Source: Psychroserpens algicola
GTDB lineage: Bacteria > Bacteroidota > Bacteroidia > Flavobacteriales > Flavobacteriaceae
Assembly: GCF_014526325.1 (NCBI RefSeq)
Contig: NZ_JACNMJ010000005.1
Span: 270,648-334,647 of the forward strand
DNA: 64,000 bases
Direction: 5' to 3'
A program made the translations under genes and the position numbers. Positions within the stretch are counted from its first letter, which is position 1; each line of letters begins with the position of its first letter. Positions 1 to 9,213 of this stretch are shown here, piece by piece. Under the pieces are notes generated by a model. That model was not told the DNA's origin, made no database searches, and saw only the letters and a list, made by a program, of their open reading frames with translations.

Positions 1-56
1 AATGCAATAGAAATAAATTATTACGTCTTTATAGTTGAGAGCTGTATTAAAGCACA

Positions 57-602
57 ATGAACCAATCAGAAAATAATAAAAAATTAAACACATTTTTTAA
101 CGAAGAATACTCTTCTCTTAAATCTTATGTAAGCTCCAATTTAAAAGCGAGTGTCAATAAGGATGCAGAAGACATTATTCAGGATGTGGCTTTAAAACTG
201 TTTACTAGTGCTGACAGATATTCACCAATTAACAACGTTGCAGGCTTCGTATATCGTGCAATTCGAAACAAAATAATAGACGTTATGAGGTCTTCAAAAA
301 AGCCTCATGTGAGTTATGACACACAAAATGAAGCAAAGCTGACAGAGCTTACACACTTGATTTATGATACAGCATCAGATATATATCCTGAACAAATGAA
401 GCAAGAATTAAAAAATGCCATTATCAATCTGAAGCCAAACTATAAACATATCATTATCGCTATTGACTTTGAAGGCTACACGTATAAAGAAATAGAAAAA
501 GAAACAGGTGTTCCGATTGGGACATTAATGTCTCGTCGTCATAGAGCCATTTCACTATTATATAAAACGTTAAAATCAAAACAAGAAATTATTAATAAAT
601 AA
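57..602 (+). CDS. ECF-type RNA polymerase sigma factor
   Basis: A 181-residue protein with the layout of a group 4 (ECF) sigma factor. An N-terminal sigma2-like helical region (about residues 15-80) includes the stretch DIIQDVALKLF, and a C-terminal sigma4 helix-turn-helix (about 120-175) includes the YTYKEIEKETGVPIGTLMSRRH pattern typical of ECF region 4. It would direct RNA polymerase to a small set of promoters. Six bases separate it from the next gene and that gene overlaps a third, so it heads a three-gene operon. No classical anti-sigma follows, but the membrane protein immediately downstream could fill that role (inference). The promoter lies at or before the window edge. Confidence 0.85.
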   Translation: MNQSENNKKLNTFFNEEYSSLKSYVSSNLKASVNKDAEDIIQDVALKLFTSADRYSPINNVAGFVYRAIRNKIIDVMRSSKKPHVSYDTQNEAKLTELTHLIYDTASDIYPEQMKQELKNAIINLKPNYKHIIIAIDFEGYTYKEIEKETGVPIGTLMSRRHRAISLLYKTLKSKQEIINK

Positions 603-608
603 AAAATT

Positions 609-1007
609 ATGTCAAATTATTTTAAACACAAAATGAGAGGCAAATCTCCAGGAGAAATTGCCGGAATGATCATCTTCGGAATCATATTTATTACTGGCTT
701 AGCTATACTGTTTGGCTTTGTTATTATGTGGTTATGGAATTGGTTGATGCCAATGATTTTTGGACTAACAACATTAACGTACTGGCAGGCTGTTGGCGTT
801 TTTATATTAGCTAAAATACTCTTAGGAGGTTGTGGCGGTTTTGGAGGTAAGGACAAATCTTCTTCAAAAAAATCCAGCTGCACAAAGGAGTCTAAAGGAG
901 AATTTTCAAAATGGAAGCACTATGATGATTTTTGGAAAGAGGAAGGCAATAAAGCCTATGATGATTATGTAAATCGATTAACCAGTAATAACGACACCAA
1001 TGATTAG
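609..1007 (+). CDS. Small membrane protein in sigma-factor operon
   Basis: A 132-residue protein of unknown family. Residues about 15-45 and 55-75 are strongly hydrophobic and should form two membrane segments; a Gly/Cys-rich linker (GGCGGFGG) and a Lys/Ser-rich, then acidic, soluble tail follow. The ATG lies six bases after the sigma-factor stop and the 3' end overlaps the next gene by eight bases, so the three are probably translated together. A membrane protein next to an ECF sigma gene may sense envelope conditions or hold the sigma factor, but no anti-sigma motif is visible. Confidence 0.7.
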   Translation: MSNYFKHKMRGKSPGEIAGMIIFGIIFITGLAILFGFVIMWLWNWLMPMIFGLTTLTYWQAVGVFILAKILLGGCGGFGGKDKSSSKKSSCTKESKGEFSKWKHYDDFWKEEGNKAYDDYVNRLTSNNDTND

Positions 1008-1251
1008 CCAATACTACATAAAACAGAAACAAAACATTCAAATTCATGTTTTTAAAACAAATATCAATAGCGATACTGATGTAAAAACTATTGGTACATT
1101 ATTGAATTCTAACCCATACATAAAAAACTGGAGTGTTGATTTGGAAGATATTGATAAGGTGTTAAGAATAGAAGCCAGAAAACAATTACATGAAAATGAT
1201 ATTGTCAAGCATTTAAACACAAAAGGTTTTTATTGCGCTACATTAGAATAA
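1000..1251 (+). CDS. Small HMA-like (ferredoxin-fold) protein lacking CxxC
   Basis: An 83-residue cytosolic protein. The order of predicted elements (strand IQIHVFKTNI, helix, strand, strand VLRIEA, helix, strand) matches the beta-alpha-beta-beta-alpha-beta fold of heavy-metal-associated domains, but the CxxC metal site of HMA proteins is absent from the first loop. It may be a non-metal-binding relative; this is a fold-pattern judgement. It overlaps the preceding gene by eight bases and is the last gene of the sigma-factor operon, followed by a strong terminator. Confidence 0.6.
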   Translation: MISQYYIKQKQNIQIHVFKTNINSDTDVKTIGTLLNSNPYIKNWSVDLEDIDKVLRIEARKQLHENDIVKHLNTKGFYCATLE

Positions 1252-1280
1252 TAGATGTACTACAAGCGCCCTTGAACTTA

Positions 1281-1312
1281 AAAAAGCACAATCAAATGAT
1301 TGTGCTTTTTTT
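1281..1312. terminator. Bidirectional intrinsic terminator
   Basis: The perfect stem AAAAGCACAATC/GATTGTGCTTTT has an A-run before it and a T-run after it, so it can end transcription from both the sigma-factor operon on the plus strand and the E2 gene on the minus strand. Confidence 0.85.
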
Positions 1313-1342
1313 ATGATTTGATTCCTGAATTAGGAATGTTAT

Positions 1343-2677
1343 TTAAATCTCCCTGTTAGAATCCCAGGCTTCTAGATAGTCTTTTACGGCCTTTACAAAT
1401 TGTCCGCCTAAAGCACCATTAACCACTCTATGGTCATAAGAGTGCGATAAGAACATTCGGTAGCGAATACCGATGAAATCACCTTCAGGAGTTTCTACAA
1501 CAGCAGGTACTTTTCTAATGGCACCAAGTGCTAAAATCCCAACTTGTGGCTGGTTGATAATTGGTGTCCCCATAATACTTCCGAAGGTACCAACATTAGT
1601 TACCGTATAAGTTCCGCCCTGAATATCATCAGGCTTTAATTTGTTATCTCGAGCGCGTGTTGCTAAGTCATTAACTTTTTTAGTCATACCTACCAGGTTA
1701 AGCTGATCGGCATCTTTAATAACAGGAACAATTAAATTACCATCAGGTAAGGCAGCGGCCATTCCTAAATTGACATGTTTTTTCTTAACAATAGTATCAC
1801 CTTGAAGTGATATATTCATCATTGGAAAATCACGTAAGGCTTTAGCTACGGCTTCCATAAATATAGGTGTAAAGGTTAAATTTTCACCTTCACGCTTAAA
1901 GAACTCGTCTTTAACTTTCTTTCTCCAATTCCATATTTTAGTCACATCGGCTTCAATAAAACTCTGTACATGAGCTGATGTTTGCACAGATTCTACCATA
2001 TGATGCGCAATAAGTTTACCCATCCTGGTCATTTCTATAATCTCATCATCACCACTAGCGATTACAGGAGCTGACTCTTGTTTTTTATCAGCAACAACGG
2101 GTTGTGCTGGAGTTACTTTTGGTGCTTCTGGTGTTGCTACTTTAGCAGGAGTTGGTTGTGTCCCTCTATGTTCAACATAAGAAAGAATATCATGTTTAGT
2201 GACGCGACCGTCCTTACCAGAACCTGAAATCGTATCTAATTCAGATTGTGAAATCCCTTCTTGTTTGGCTATATTTCTAACTAAAGGAGAATAAAAGCGA
2301 TCCCCTGAACTTACAATAGGAGCTACTGTATCTTGAGCTGCCACAACAGTTTTTTCAACTTCGGCAACAGCTACAGGTTCTGAAACTGTATCCTGAGCTA
2401 TAGGTTCAGAACTAGATGTTTCACCATCATCATCACCATCAATTTCAATTACGGCTATAGTTTGTCCGACCTGAACAACATCATCAACTTCAAATAGTTT
2501 TTCTACCAAAACACCATCCACTTCACTAGGCACTTCACTATCTACTTTATCTGTAGCTATTTCAAAAACAGCTTCATCAGCTTCAATAGTATCACCAACT
2601 TCTTTTAACCAAGATGTTATCGTTGCTTCAGCAACACTCTCTCCCATTTTTGGAAGCTTTAGCTCAAATTTTGCCAT
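1343..2677 (-). CDS. 2-oxoacid dehydrogenase complex E2 (dihydrolipoyl acyltransferase)
   Basis: A 444-residue E2 subunit. An N-terminal lipoyl domain (1-80) carries lipoyl lysine K44 in the DKV motif; a peripheral-subunit-binding domain spans about 128-168; long Pro/Ala linkers lead to the catalytic acyltransferase domain (about 215-440). Catalytic His is H416 in DHRVVNGA; position 420 is Asn where many E2 proteins have Asp. A single lipoyl domain and distance from the pdhA-pdhC genes at 33.6-36.3 kb suggest a branched-chain or 2-oxoglutarate complex rather than pyruvate dehydrogenase, but substrate cannot be settled from sequence alone. No E1 or E3 gene is adjacent. A TAATTTTG -7-like box precedes it on the minus strand. 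Confidence 0.88.
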   Translation of the reverse strand: MAKFELKLPKMGESVAEATITSWLKEVGDTIEADEAVFEIATDKVDSEVPSEVDGVLVEKLFEVDDVVQVGQTIAVIEIDGDDDGETSSSEPIAQDTVSEPVAVAEVEKTVVAAQDTVAPIVSSGDRFYSPLVRNIAKQEGISQSELDTISGSGKDGRVTKHDILSYVEHRGTQPTPAKVATPEAPKVTPAQPVVADKKQESAPVIASGDDEIIEMTRMGKLIAHHMVESVQTSAHVQSFIEADVTKIWNWRKKVKDEFFKREGENLTFTPIFMEAVAKALRDFPMMNISLQGDTIVKKKHVNLGMAAALPDGNLIVPVIKDADQLNLVGMTKKVNDLATRARDNKLKPDDIQGGTYTVTNVGTFGSIMGTPIINQPQVGILALGAIRKVPAVVETPEGDFIGIRYRMFLSHSYDHRVVNGALGGQFVKAVKDYLEAWDSNREI

Positions 2678-2714
2678 ATCTTTAATCTAGGGTCTATAAA
2701 TTGTTATTCGGTTG

Positions 2715-2722
2715 CAAAATTA
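2715..2722 (-). promoter_or_regulatory. Candidate -7 box for the E2 gene
   Basis: On the minus strand this reads TAATTTTG, matching the Bacteroidota -7 consensus TAnnTTTG, 37 bases before the E2 start. No clear TTG lies at the expected -33 distance, so support is partial. Confidence 0.4.
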
Positions 2723-2757
2723 ATGAAAAATCAGTACAATCACTGAGATTATTTCAA

Positions 2758-3864
2758 TTAATTGTTTTTGAAAGTAATCACCTCTCCTCTACTTTTAGAG
2801 TCATTACTTCCGAGGATAAAGTTAGAGTTTTTTGGTAGAATTTTAAATGTTGCAGAACAATTTTTAGGTCTATCAGATAAGATTTGGATGATGGACTTAA
2901 AACTAAACTGATTATTATCTAAAATATATTCGGTGTTATTTTCGTAACTATTAAAATGAGATTGCAGTGTTATATCTTGTGCTAAAACCTTTTTTAAAGG
3001 CATGATCATTTCTGAAGACACTAGCTTATAAGCGTCAATGCGCTGCTTTTTATTTTTTGTATCGCCTTTAATCAATGGCATAATCTTAATCCCTAACCAA
3101 ACTAATATATCAAAAATGATGTTGGATTTAAAATGCTTATTGTAAAATATCTGCATCGCACCATAAAATCGTTTGGCGTATGTTTTATCTTTTAAAGTAC
3201 TTTCACCTTTGTAATGAATGGCAGTTATCTCACCATTATACAAGTTGGTATAACCAGCCTGGGTCACTTTATAAGACAGATCAATATCTTCGCCATACAT
3301 AAAATAGTCTTCATCAAATCCGTTTACTTGATCATACACTGCTTTTGGGAGCAACATAAAAGCACCAACGAGTACAGAGACTTGTCCAATTGACTTGTCA
3401 TCAAGATGAGACACATAGTATGGTTTGGATATACCAAGCATTTTTTTGACAGCGACTAAGGGTTTAGGAATATGCCGTTTACTTTCGGGGAGAAATCGAC
3501 CTTGACCGTCAATTAAGCGACAACCAACAATACCACTATTTTTTTTCGCTTCGGAAAATTTTAAAAGCCTTTCAAATGTATCTTCAGCAACAACTGTATC
3601 AGGATTTAAAATGCAAATATAATTGCCTTTAGCCTGAGCCACACCGATATTATTTCCTTTGGAAAACCCATAGTTTTCAGAATTCTCGATAAGTTTAACT
3701 TTTGGAAACTGGCGTTTGACCATAATACAGCTATCGTCTTGTGACAAATTATCAACTACAATTATTTCGGCATCCAAATGAACCAAAGCCGCTTCTACAC
3801 TTCTCAAACAGAGTTCCAGAAAATGACAAACGTTGTAATTTAATATGACGACAGAAAGTTGCAA
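2758..3864 (-). CDS. Glycosyltransferase family 2
   Basis: A 368-residue GT-A fold glycosyltransferase. The N-terminus (SVVILNYNVCHFLELCLRS) and the nucleotide-sugar motifs VVDNLSQDDS and ILNPDTVV, followed by GFDEDYFMYGEDIDLSYK around residues 180-200, are typical of rhamnosyl/hexosyl transferases in polysaccharide assembly. A basic, weakly hydrophobic segment at about 245-265 may touch the membrane. The last 80 residues are not typical of the family and I do not recognise them. It starts ten bases after the recR stop in the direction of transcription, so it is probably co-transcribed with recR. Acceptor and donor are unknown. Confidence 0.85.
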   Translation of the reverse strand: MQLSVVILNYNVCHFLELCLRSVEAALVHLDAEIIVVDNLSQDDSCIMVKRQFPKVKLIENSENYGFSKGNNIGVAQAKGNYICILNPDTVVAEDTFERLLKFSEAKKNSGIVGCRLIDGQGRFLPESKRHIPKPLVAVKKMLGISKPYYVSHLDDKSIGQVSVLVGAFMLLPKAVYDQVNGFDEDYFMYGEDIDLSYKVTQAGYTNLYNGEITAIHYKGESTLKDKTYAKRFYGAMQIFYNKHFKSNIIFDILVWLGIKIMPLIKGDTKNKKQRIDAYKLVSSEMIMPLKKVLAQDITLQSHFNSYENNTEYILDNNQFSFKSIIQILSDRPKNCSATFKILPKNSNFILGSNDSKSRGEVITFKNN

Positions 3865-3874
3865 ATAAAGGCTA

Positions 3875-4492
3875 TTAAGATTTTAATGAGGCTTCGAACG
3901 GAATCCTGTTGATAATACTTCGGCCAAGAGTTACCTCATCGGTATATTCTAATTCGTTACCTACAGAAATTCCTCTTGCTATGGTAGACGTTTTTACATC
4001 GTAATCTTGAATTTGTTTATAAATATAGAAGTTAGTTGTATCGCCTTCCATAGTTGATCCCAGAGCAAAAATGAGTTCTTTTACGACACCTTGCTTTACT
4101 TTTTCAACTAGAGACTGAATGTTTAATTCGTTGGGACCAATACCATCCATTGGTGATATCTTTCCTCCTAAAACGTGGTAAAGGCCTTTAAATGAACTTG
4201 TATTTTCAATCGCCATTACATCTCTAATATCTTCAACAACACATACCACATCTTCAATTCGATTAGGATTTGCACAAATCTCACACGTATCAGTATCACT
4301 AATATTATGGCAACTTTTACAGAATTTAATTTCTGTACGCATTGTACTTAATGCATTAGCAAAATCAAGTGTTTGCGTTGTAGGTTGACGCAATAAATGC
4401 AATACTAGACGTAATGCTGTTCGCTTACCAACACCAGGTAATTGAGACATTTCATTTACCGCATTTTCTAATAATTTTGAAGAAAATTCCAT
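3875..4492 (-). CDS. recR: Recombination mediator RecR
   Basis: A 205-residue RecR, about the family's usual length. The helix-hairpin-helix region is at 10-30 ([12 protein letters not shown]), the four-cysteine zinc finger is C58/C61/C70/C73, and the Toprim domain ([14 protein letters not shown] and following) covers about 82-175. It acts with RecF/RecO to load RecA on gapped DNA. An in-frame ATG lies 11 codons upstream at 4525, but I choose 4492 because the family N-terminus starts at MEFSSKLLE. Confidence 0.95.
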   Translation of the reverse strand: MEFSSKLLENAVNEMSQLPGVGKRTALRLVLHLLRQPTTQTLDFANALSTMRTEIKFCKSCHNISDTDTCEICANPNRIEDVVCVVEDIRDVMAIENTSSFKGLYHVLGGKISPMDGIGPNELNIQSLVEKVKQGVVKELIFALGSTMEGDTTNFYIYKQIQDYDVKTSTIARGISVGNELEYTDEVTLGRSIINRIPFEASLKS

Positions 4493-4536
4493 AAGTGCGA
4501 ATTTACAATTTGTGAGCCATTTCAAGAAGTATTACA

Positions 4537-4570
4537 TAAAAAAACCACTATTACAAACGCAATAGTGGCC
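4537..4570 (-). terminator. Intrinsic terminator of the BNR-repeat gene
   Basis: The stem CCACTATT/AATAGTGG with an eight-base loop is preceded on the plus strand by an A-run, which is a U-tract in the minus-strand transcript. It lies 22 bases past the stop of the gene at 4592-7090. Confidence 0.75.
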
Positions 4571-4591
4571 TTTCGCTTGATTATTGGATAG

Positions 4592-7090
4592 TTATTTAAC
4601 TGTTAATTTTTTAGTGACAACGCCGTTGATATTATTGATTTTAACAAAATATAACCCAGAAGTATAATTTGAAATATCTATACGTTTTGGTTCTGCTAAA
4701 CTTTCGTTTTTAGAAAAATACATCAGTTTTCCTAAAGCATCATATATTCTAATGGAAACCTGATTCCCTCTATCCCATTCTAGAGTAATTTCTTTAGTTG
4801 CTGGGTTAGGATACATTGCAATCGTATTGAGTTCTAAATCACTCACACTTAAGCTAGCATCAAAGATATTAGAACGCCACAAACCACGACCATATGTTGC
4901 AGCATATATTTTATTTTCTGCTGTATTAATTTCTAATTCGGAAATTTCTACGTTTGGTAAATTGTTACTAAACGGTTGCCATTCTGAATAGGTATTATCT
5001 ATATAGTACACACCATAGTTCATTCCGAGATACAGACCATCTTCACCGTTATCGTGCCACACTAATGCCTGAGCATTAAAATTAGGAAGATTTAATTTAT
5101 AAGATGTCCAGCTAGTACCTCCATTAGTAGAAACATATACTTTTTCGTTTCCTGTTGTTGCAATAGCGACTTTATTAGGATCTGATGGATGTATGGCAAT
5201 AGAGTTTATAGAACCAAAGAAACCTGATAATTGATTCCAGTCTGTAACAATACCCACTAAATTATTTTTATATAAACTAGATCCTCTTGCTGCATATTGA
5301 ATGTTACCATTAGTTTGAGCCACTTTCAAGTGATTTAAAGGTCCGCCAAAATTTTGTGAAACCGTTGCCCAAGAACTTCCACCATTAGTAGATTTATGAA
5401 CACGGCTATATCCTACATAGATTGTATTTGCGTTTAAAGGATCTTGTTCAAAAGGCGTAATCCAATTTCCAGAGCCTGGTGTAGCTATGAATGCCTGAGA
5501 TGCACCACCATTAAAAGATTTATACAAGGTACCAAATTGAGATGTTCCGTATACTGTACTAGTATTATTATTATCAATAAAACCTTCCATACCATCAGCA
5601 CCAAGCCAGTCTGTCCAGCTTCCATCACTTCCCATAATAGAGCTTCCGTTATCCTGTGATCCTCCAGTTACAATGACTGGATTGGTTTGGCTAATTCCTA
5701 TTTTGTAGAATTGTCTTATTCCTAAACCACTTGTTAAGTCTTTATAATATCCAGAAGAGACCACTGTTGGAGTTTCTGCTACAAAAATACCGCCATCGGT
5801 TCCTACATACAATTCATCATTAACAAACATCATTAAATCAACATCTGCGTGGCAGTACCCAATATTTTGTGCATTTGCATTTCCTGGAGTCCATTGCGAT
5901 GTGATTGAAAATGTAAGTCCGCCATCAGTTGATCTCCAAGTATTCACACCTGCGATATGCACATCATTAATATCTGTTGGGCTGATAGCTATATCCATAT
6001 CTCTTGGAGCTTGACCTACACCTGCATCATTAGGATCTTCAGGATTAGAACTATATCCAAAATAGTTCTTTCCTGCGTGATCTATTGTTGTAAACGTTGC
6101 TCCCGAATCTAAAGATTTATATAAATTACCAAACGAACCATTTGAAGCCTCTAAAACATAAACTACAGATGCATCCTGAGGAGACACACCAATCATTTTT
6201 GGGCCACCAGAGAAACCAGAAAGTGTTGTAAAGTTAGCTCCAGAATCTGTAGACATATACACCTCATTTCCAGATGCGTATATGGTACTATAAAGACCAT
6301 CTGGTTTAAACTCCACATCATACCCATTAAATACTGATGGTAAAATTCTATCCCATGTAACTCCAGCATCGGTAGATTTAAAAATACCACCACCTTGAAC
6401 AGAACAATACATATTATTGGTATTGTTAGGATCTATGAGAATTTTATTTACCGCTCCTGATCCAACATCGGCTAATACATTCCAAGTTGATCCACTATCG
6501 GTAGATTTAAAAATGATACCACTTGTAGATCCCCAAAAGTAAGTTGTATTAATAACCGGATCTATTGTTAATGCGTACACATATAAATTTGAAAGGTCAT
6601 CGGTTAAAACAGTCCAGGTTAAACCACCATCAGTAGATCTCCACACGCCTCCAGACTCTCCTCCAACAACAATATGCATTGGGTTAGCTTCTTCAACTGC
6701 AATTGAAGTAATTCGACCAACTCCAGGATTCCAACCACTAGTTGCATTCCATGATGTAGGTCCCATGTCTTCCCATGCTCCAACTGTAGTTCTTGCTAGT
6801 GGAAAGTTTTCATTTACATAATCGTTCCACTCTTCAAGAGCATTATAATAAAACTCTGGTGATCTAAGCATTCCGTTTTCATCTACATTACGTAGTGCCT
6901 GATATTCCCATCGCTTGTATGGTTTATAACCTTTTCCACGTTCTGTTCCTACCTGAGCAAAATGCGCTTCAGCGACAGCTTGAATTTCGGCAACTGTGTA
7001 AGTCCCTTGGGCAATCATTTGTCTGTAATCTTGAGCCAAAGCAGCACAAACAGACATAAGAAATGTGAGTAATAGATAGTAATTTTTCAT
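4592..7090 (-). CDS. Secreted BNR/sortilin-repeat protein with T9SS sorting domain
   Basis: An 832-residue exported protein. A signal peptide (1-19, ending ALAQ) is followed by many Asp-box/BNR-type repeats of the form STDGGxTW or KSTDSGxTW across about 130-740, as in sortilin-like and glycosyl-hydrolase-74 beta-propellers. The last 75 residues (from about 757, MYPNPATKEITLEW to the Lys-rich end) are a type A T9SS sorting domain, so it should cross the outer membrane by T9SS and be anchored or released by PorU. It is probably a surface adhesin or glycan-binding protein; no catalytic acid pair can be assigned, so enzymatic activity is uncertain. Confidence 0.85.
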   Translation of the reverse strand: MKNYYLLLTFLMSVCAALAQDYRQMIAQGTYTVAEIQAVAEAHFAQVGTERGKGYKPYKRWEYQALRNVDENGMLRSPEFYYNALEEWNDYVNENFPLARTTVGAWEDMGPTSWNATSGWNPGVGRITSIAVEEANPMHIVVGGESGGVWRSTDGGLTWTVLTDDLSNLYVYALTIDPVINTTYFWGSTSGIIFKSTDSGSTWNVLADVGSGAVNKILIDPNNTNNMYCSVQGGGIFKSTDAGVTWDRILPSVFNGYDVEFKPDGLYSTIYASGNEVYMSTDSGANFTTLSGFSGGPKMIGVSPQDASVVYVLEASNGSFGNLYKSLDSGATFTTIDHAGKNYFGYSSNPEDPNDAGVGQAPRDMDIAISPTDINDVHIAGVNTWRSTDGGLTFSITSQWTPGNANAQNIGYCHADVDLMMFVNDELYVGTDGGIFVAETPTVVSSGYYKDLTSGLGIRQFYKIGISQTNPVIVTGGSQDNGSSIMGSDGSWTDWLGADGMEGFIDNNNTSTVYGTSQFGTLYKSFNGGASQAFIATPGSGNWITPFEQDPLNANTIYVGYSRVHKSTNGGSSWATVSQNFGGPLNHLKVAQTNGNIQYAARGSSLYKNNLVGIVTDWNQLSGFFGSINSIAIHPSDPNKVAIATTGNEKVYVSTNGGTSWTSYKLNLPNFNAQALVWHDNGEDGLYLGMNYGVYYIDNTYSEWQPFSNNLPNVEISELEINTAENKIYAATYGRGLWRSNIFDASLSVSDLELNTIAMYPNPATKEITLEWDRGNQVSIRIYDALGKLMYFSKNESLAEPKRIDISNYTSGLYFVKINNINGVVTKKLTVK

Positions 7091-7234
7091 TTTAATTCAT
7101 TAGGGTTAGTAATAATAACTTATACATCAACTGTGTATAAAAACACAATTTTTAATTATAAATTACTTAATATTGTTTTCAATTTTTTAACGAAAATAAT
7201 CTTTTTCAAATTAAATTGTGTTAAAACACGTATT

Positions 7235-8707
7235 ATGTCGACAACTGCCATTATTTCACTCATATTAGCTTATTTTGGTATCCTTATCTTAATCTCTTAT
7301 GTAACAGGAAAAGAAGACTCTAATGAAGTTTTCTTCAAAGCTAAAAAACAATCCCCTTGGTATGTCGTTGCTTTTGGTATGATTGGCGCCTCCTTATCAG
7401 GAGTTACTTTTATTTCTGTACCAGGTTTGGTAGACGGTCAACAGTTTGCTTACATGCAAGGTGTATTTGGTTTTTTTGTCGGGTATTTAATAGTGCTTTT
7501 TGTATTACTCCCTTTGTATTATAAGTTAAATGTCACTTCAATATACCAATACTTAGAACACCGTTTTGGAAAGGTAAGCTATAAAACAGGAGCTTTTTTC
7601 TTTTTACTGTCTCGGGTTACAGGTGCATCATTCAGACTTTATTTAGTTGCACTAGCTATGCAATACATTGTTTTTAAACAATTAGGTGTTCCCTTTTGGA
7701 TTACTGTGGTTATTTCAATTTTGCTCATTTGGCTTTATACCAATAAAGGAGGCATAAAAACTATTGTATGGACCGATACTTTACAAACGCTAGCGATGTT
7801 AACATGTGTTGGTGTTGCCATATTTTTAATTGCTAATAAACTAGAATGGTCAGTAACTGAGATTTTCGATAAAGACATTTTCAAATCCAAAAGTCAACTA
7901 TTGTTTTTTGATGATGTTAATTCTAAGACCTATTTCTGGAAATATTTTATAGGAGGCATCTTTATAACAATTGCGATGACGGGCTTGGACCAAGATATGA
8001 TGCAGAAAAATTTAACGTGTAAAAACAAAGAAGATGCTCAAAAGAATATGTTTTCAATGTCTGTTTTATTGGTAATTGTCAACTTTATATTTTTAAGTTT
8101 AGGAGCTCTACTCTTTATTTATGCTGAACAATTTAATGTGTCTATTCCTGTTGTTGATGGTAAAACCAGAAACGATCTTTTATTCCCAGAAATAGCAATG
8201 AACCAAGGTTTAGGAACAGGCTTAGCAGTTACCTTTATCATTGGATTGATTGCTGCTGCATATTCGAGTGCCGATTCTGCTCTAACATCATTGACAACAT
8301 CGTTTTCTGTCGACTTTTTAAATATTGAGAAAAAAGAAGTATCTCAACAAAAACCATTGCGTAAAAAAGTCCATATAGGAGTTTCTTTACTACTTATAAT
8401 AGTTGTTATTGTTTTTAATAGTTTAGATGGCAGTGTTGTAAGCAATTTGTTTAAGTTCGCAACTTTTACTTACGGACCACTATTAGGTCTATTCGCATTT
8501 GGAGTTTTAACAAAAAGAGCCATCAAAGATGATTATGCCTGGATTGTAGGTCTATCTGCCATCCTAATAACCTATGGTATTACATCACTTCCTGAAAGTA
8601 TAATTGGCCAATACCAATTTCACTGGGAAGTATTACCTATAAATGGTTTAGTTACAATGTTTGGGTTGTTTTTAATTTCAAAAAAGCAAACTACTCATAT
8701 TGGTTAG
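7235..8707 (+). CDS. Sodium:solute symporter (SSS family)
   Basis: A 490-residue protein with about 13 hydrophobic segments, matching the LeuT-fold SSS family. The signature around GLIAAAYSSADSALTSLTTSFSVDF (about 350-375) contains the Ser/Asp residues that usually contribute to the Na2 site. It imports an organic solute with sodium; the substrate is not predictable. The reading frame stays open upstream to 7133, but the first 34 codons are AT-rich and unlike the family N-terminus, so the ATG at 7235 (MSTTAIISLILAYFG) is preferred. Its 3' end overlaps the converging next gene by 17 bases. Confidence 0.88.
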   Translation: MSTTAIISLILAYFGILILISYVTGKEDSNEVFFKAKKQSPWYVVAFGMIGASLSGVTFISVPGLVDGQQFAYMQGVFGFFVGYLIVLFVLLPLYYKLNVTSIYQYLEHRFGKVSYKTGAFFFLLSRVTGASFRLYLVALAMQYIVFKQLGVPFWITVVISILLIWLYTNKGGIKTIVWTDTLQTLAMLTCVGVAIFLIANKLEWSVTEIFDKDIFKSKSQLLFFDDVNSKTYFWKYFIGGIFITIAMTGLDQDMMQKNLTCKNKEDAQKNMFSMSVLLVIVNFIFLSLGALLFIYAEQFNVSIPVVDGKTRNDLLFPEIAMNQGLGTGLAVTFIIGLIAAAYSSADSALTSLTTSFSVDFLNIEKKEVSQQKPLRKKVHIGVSLLLIIVVIVFNSLDGSVVSNLFKFATFTYGPLLGLFAFGVLTKRAIKDDYAWIVGLSAILITYGITSLPESIIGQYQFHWEVLPINGLVTMFGLFLISKKQTTHIG

Positions 8708-9056
8708 TTGATAATAAAACCAGTGTACAAGACTCCTCAAAGTAGATTTTGTTTTGCTGAAGTATATTTTGAAATTCAGAGTTTTCAGTTCCTGGATTAA
8801 AAATCACACGTTTTGGCTTTAAAGACACAATATAATCATAAAACGATTTTTGTCGTTCTTTATTCAGATACAAAGTTACAGTATCTATATTTTTATAAGG
8901 CATTAAATTCGTATCGATAGTTACACCTGACACATCTCCACTTCTCAAACCAAAAGCAACCACTTCATGTTGATGTCTTACTAATTCTTTTATAGCCATA
9001 TTAGAATAACGTTCTGGTTTAAGCGATGCTCCAAATACTAGTGTCTTTTTACTCAT
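8691..9056 (-). CDS. CoA-binding (Rossmann-like) domain protein
   Basis: A 121-residue protein with the CoA_binding fold: TLVFGASLKPERYSNMAIKEL near the N-terminus, an internal VVAFGLR strand and a C-terminal KRVIFNPGTENSEFQ segment, the equivalent of the NPG motif in YccU-type proteins. These small proteins bind CoA or a related nucleotide; their role is poorly known. The ATG at 9056 gives the family start; an upstream in-frame start at 9092 would add 12 unrelated residues. Its end overlaps the converging symporter gene by 17 bases. Confidence 0.8.
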   Translation of the reverse strand: MSKKTLVFGASLKPERYSNMAIKELVRHQHEVVAFGLRSGDVSGVTIDTNLMPYKNIDTVTLYLNKERQKSFYDYIVSLKPKRVIFNPGTENSEFQNILQQNKIYFEESCTLVLLSTNQYE

Positions 9057-9120
9057 ATTCTTTTTTATGTAAAGATAAGGTTCATGTGCCAATACAGGCT
9101 ATTTATGTTAAAAACATGTT

Positions 9121-9149
9121 AAGTAGTGTTAAAAAAAGTAACACTACTT
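9121..9149. promoter_or_regulatory. Inverted repeat in a divergent promoter region
   Basis: Perfect 10-base arms AAGTAGTGTT and AACACTACTT are separated by nine bases (arm centres 19 bases apart). The site lies between the divergent CoA-binding gene (start 9056) and the TonB-dependent protein (start 9214), so it is unlikely to be a terminator and could be an operator for a dimeric regulator. No regulator is identified. Confidence 0.45.
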
Positions 9150-9213
9150 GAAAGTGGTCGTCTATGCTATAACAATCAATTTGTTTTAAATAAACTAATC
9201 AATCAAAAAATCA

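Noticed and set aside
617..883. Open frame of 88 codons on the minus strand inside the small membrane gene
   Set aside because: It is the mirror of the plus-strand gene, has no initiation context and a composition typical of antisense frames.
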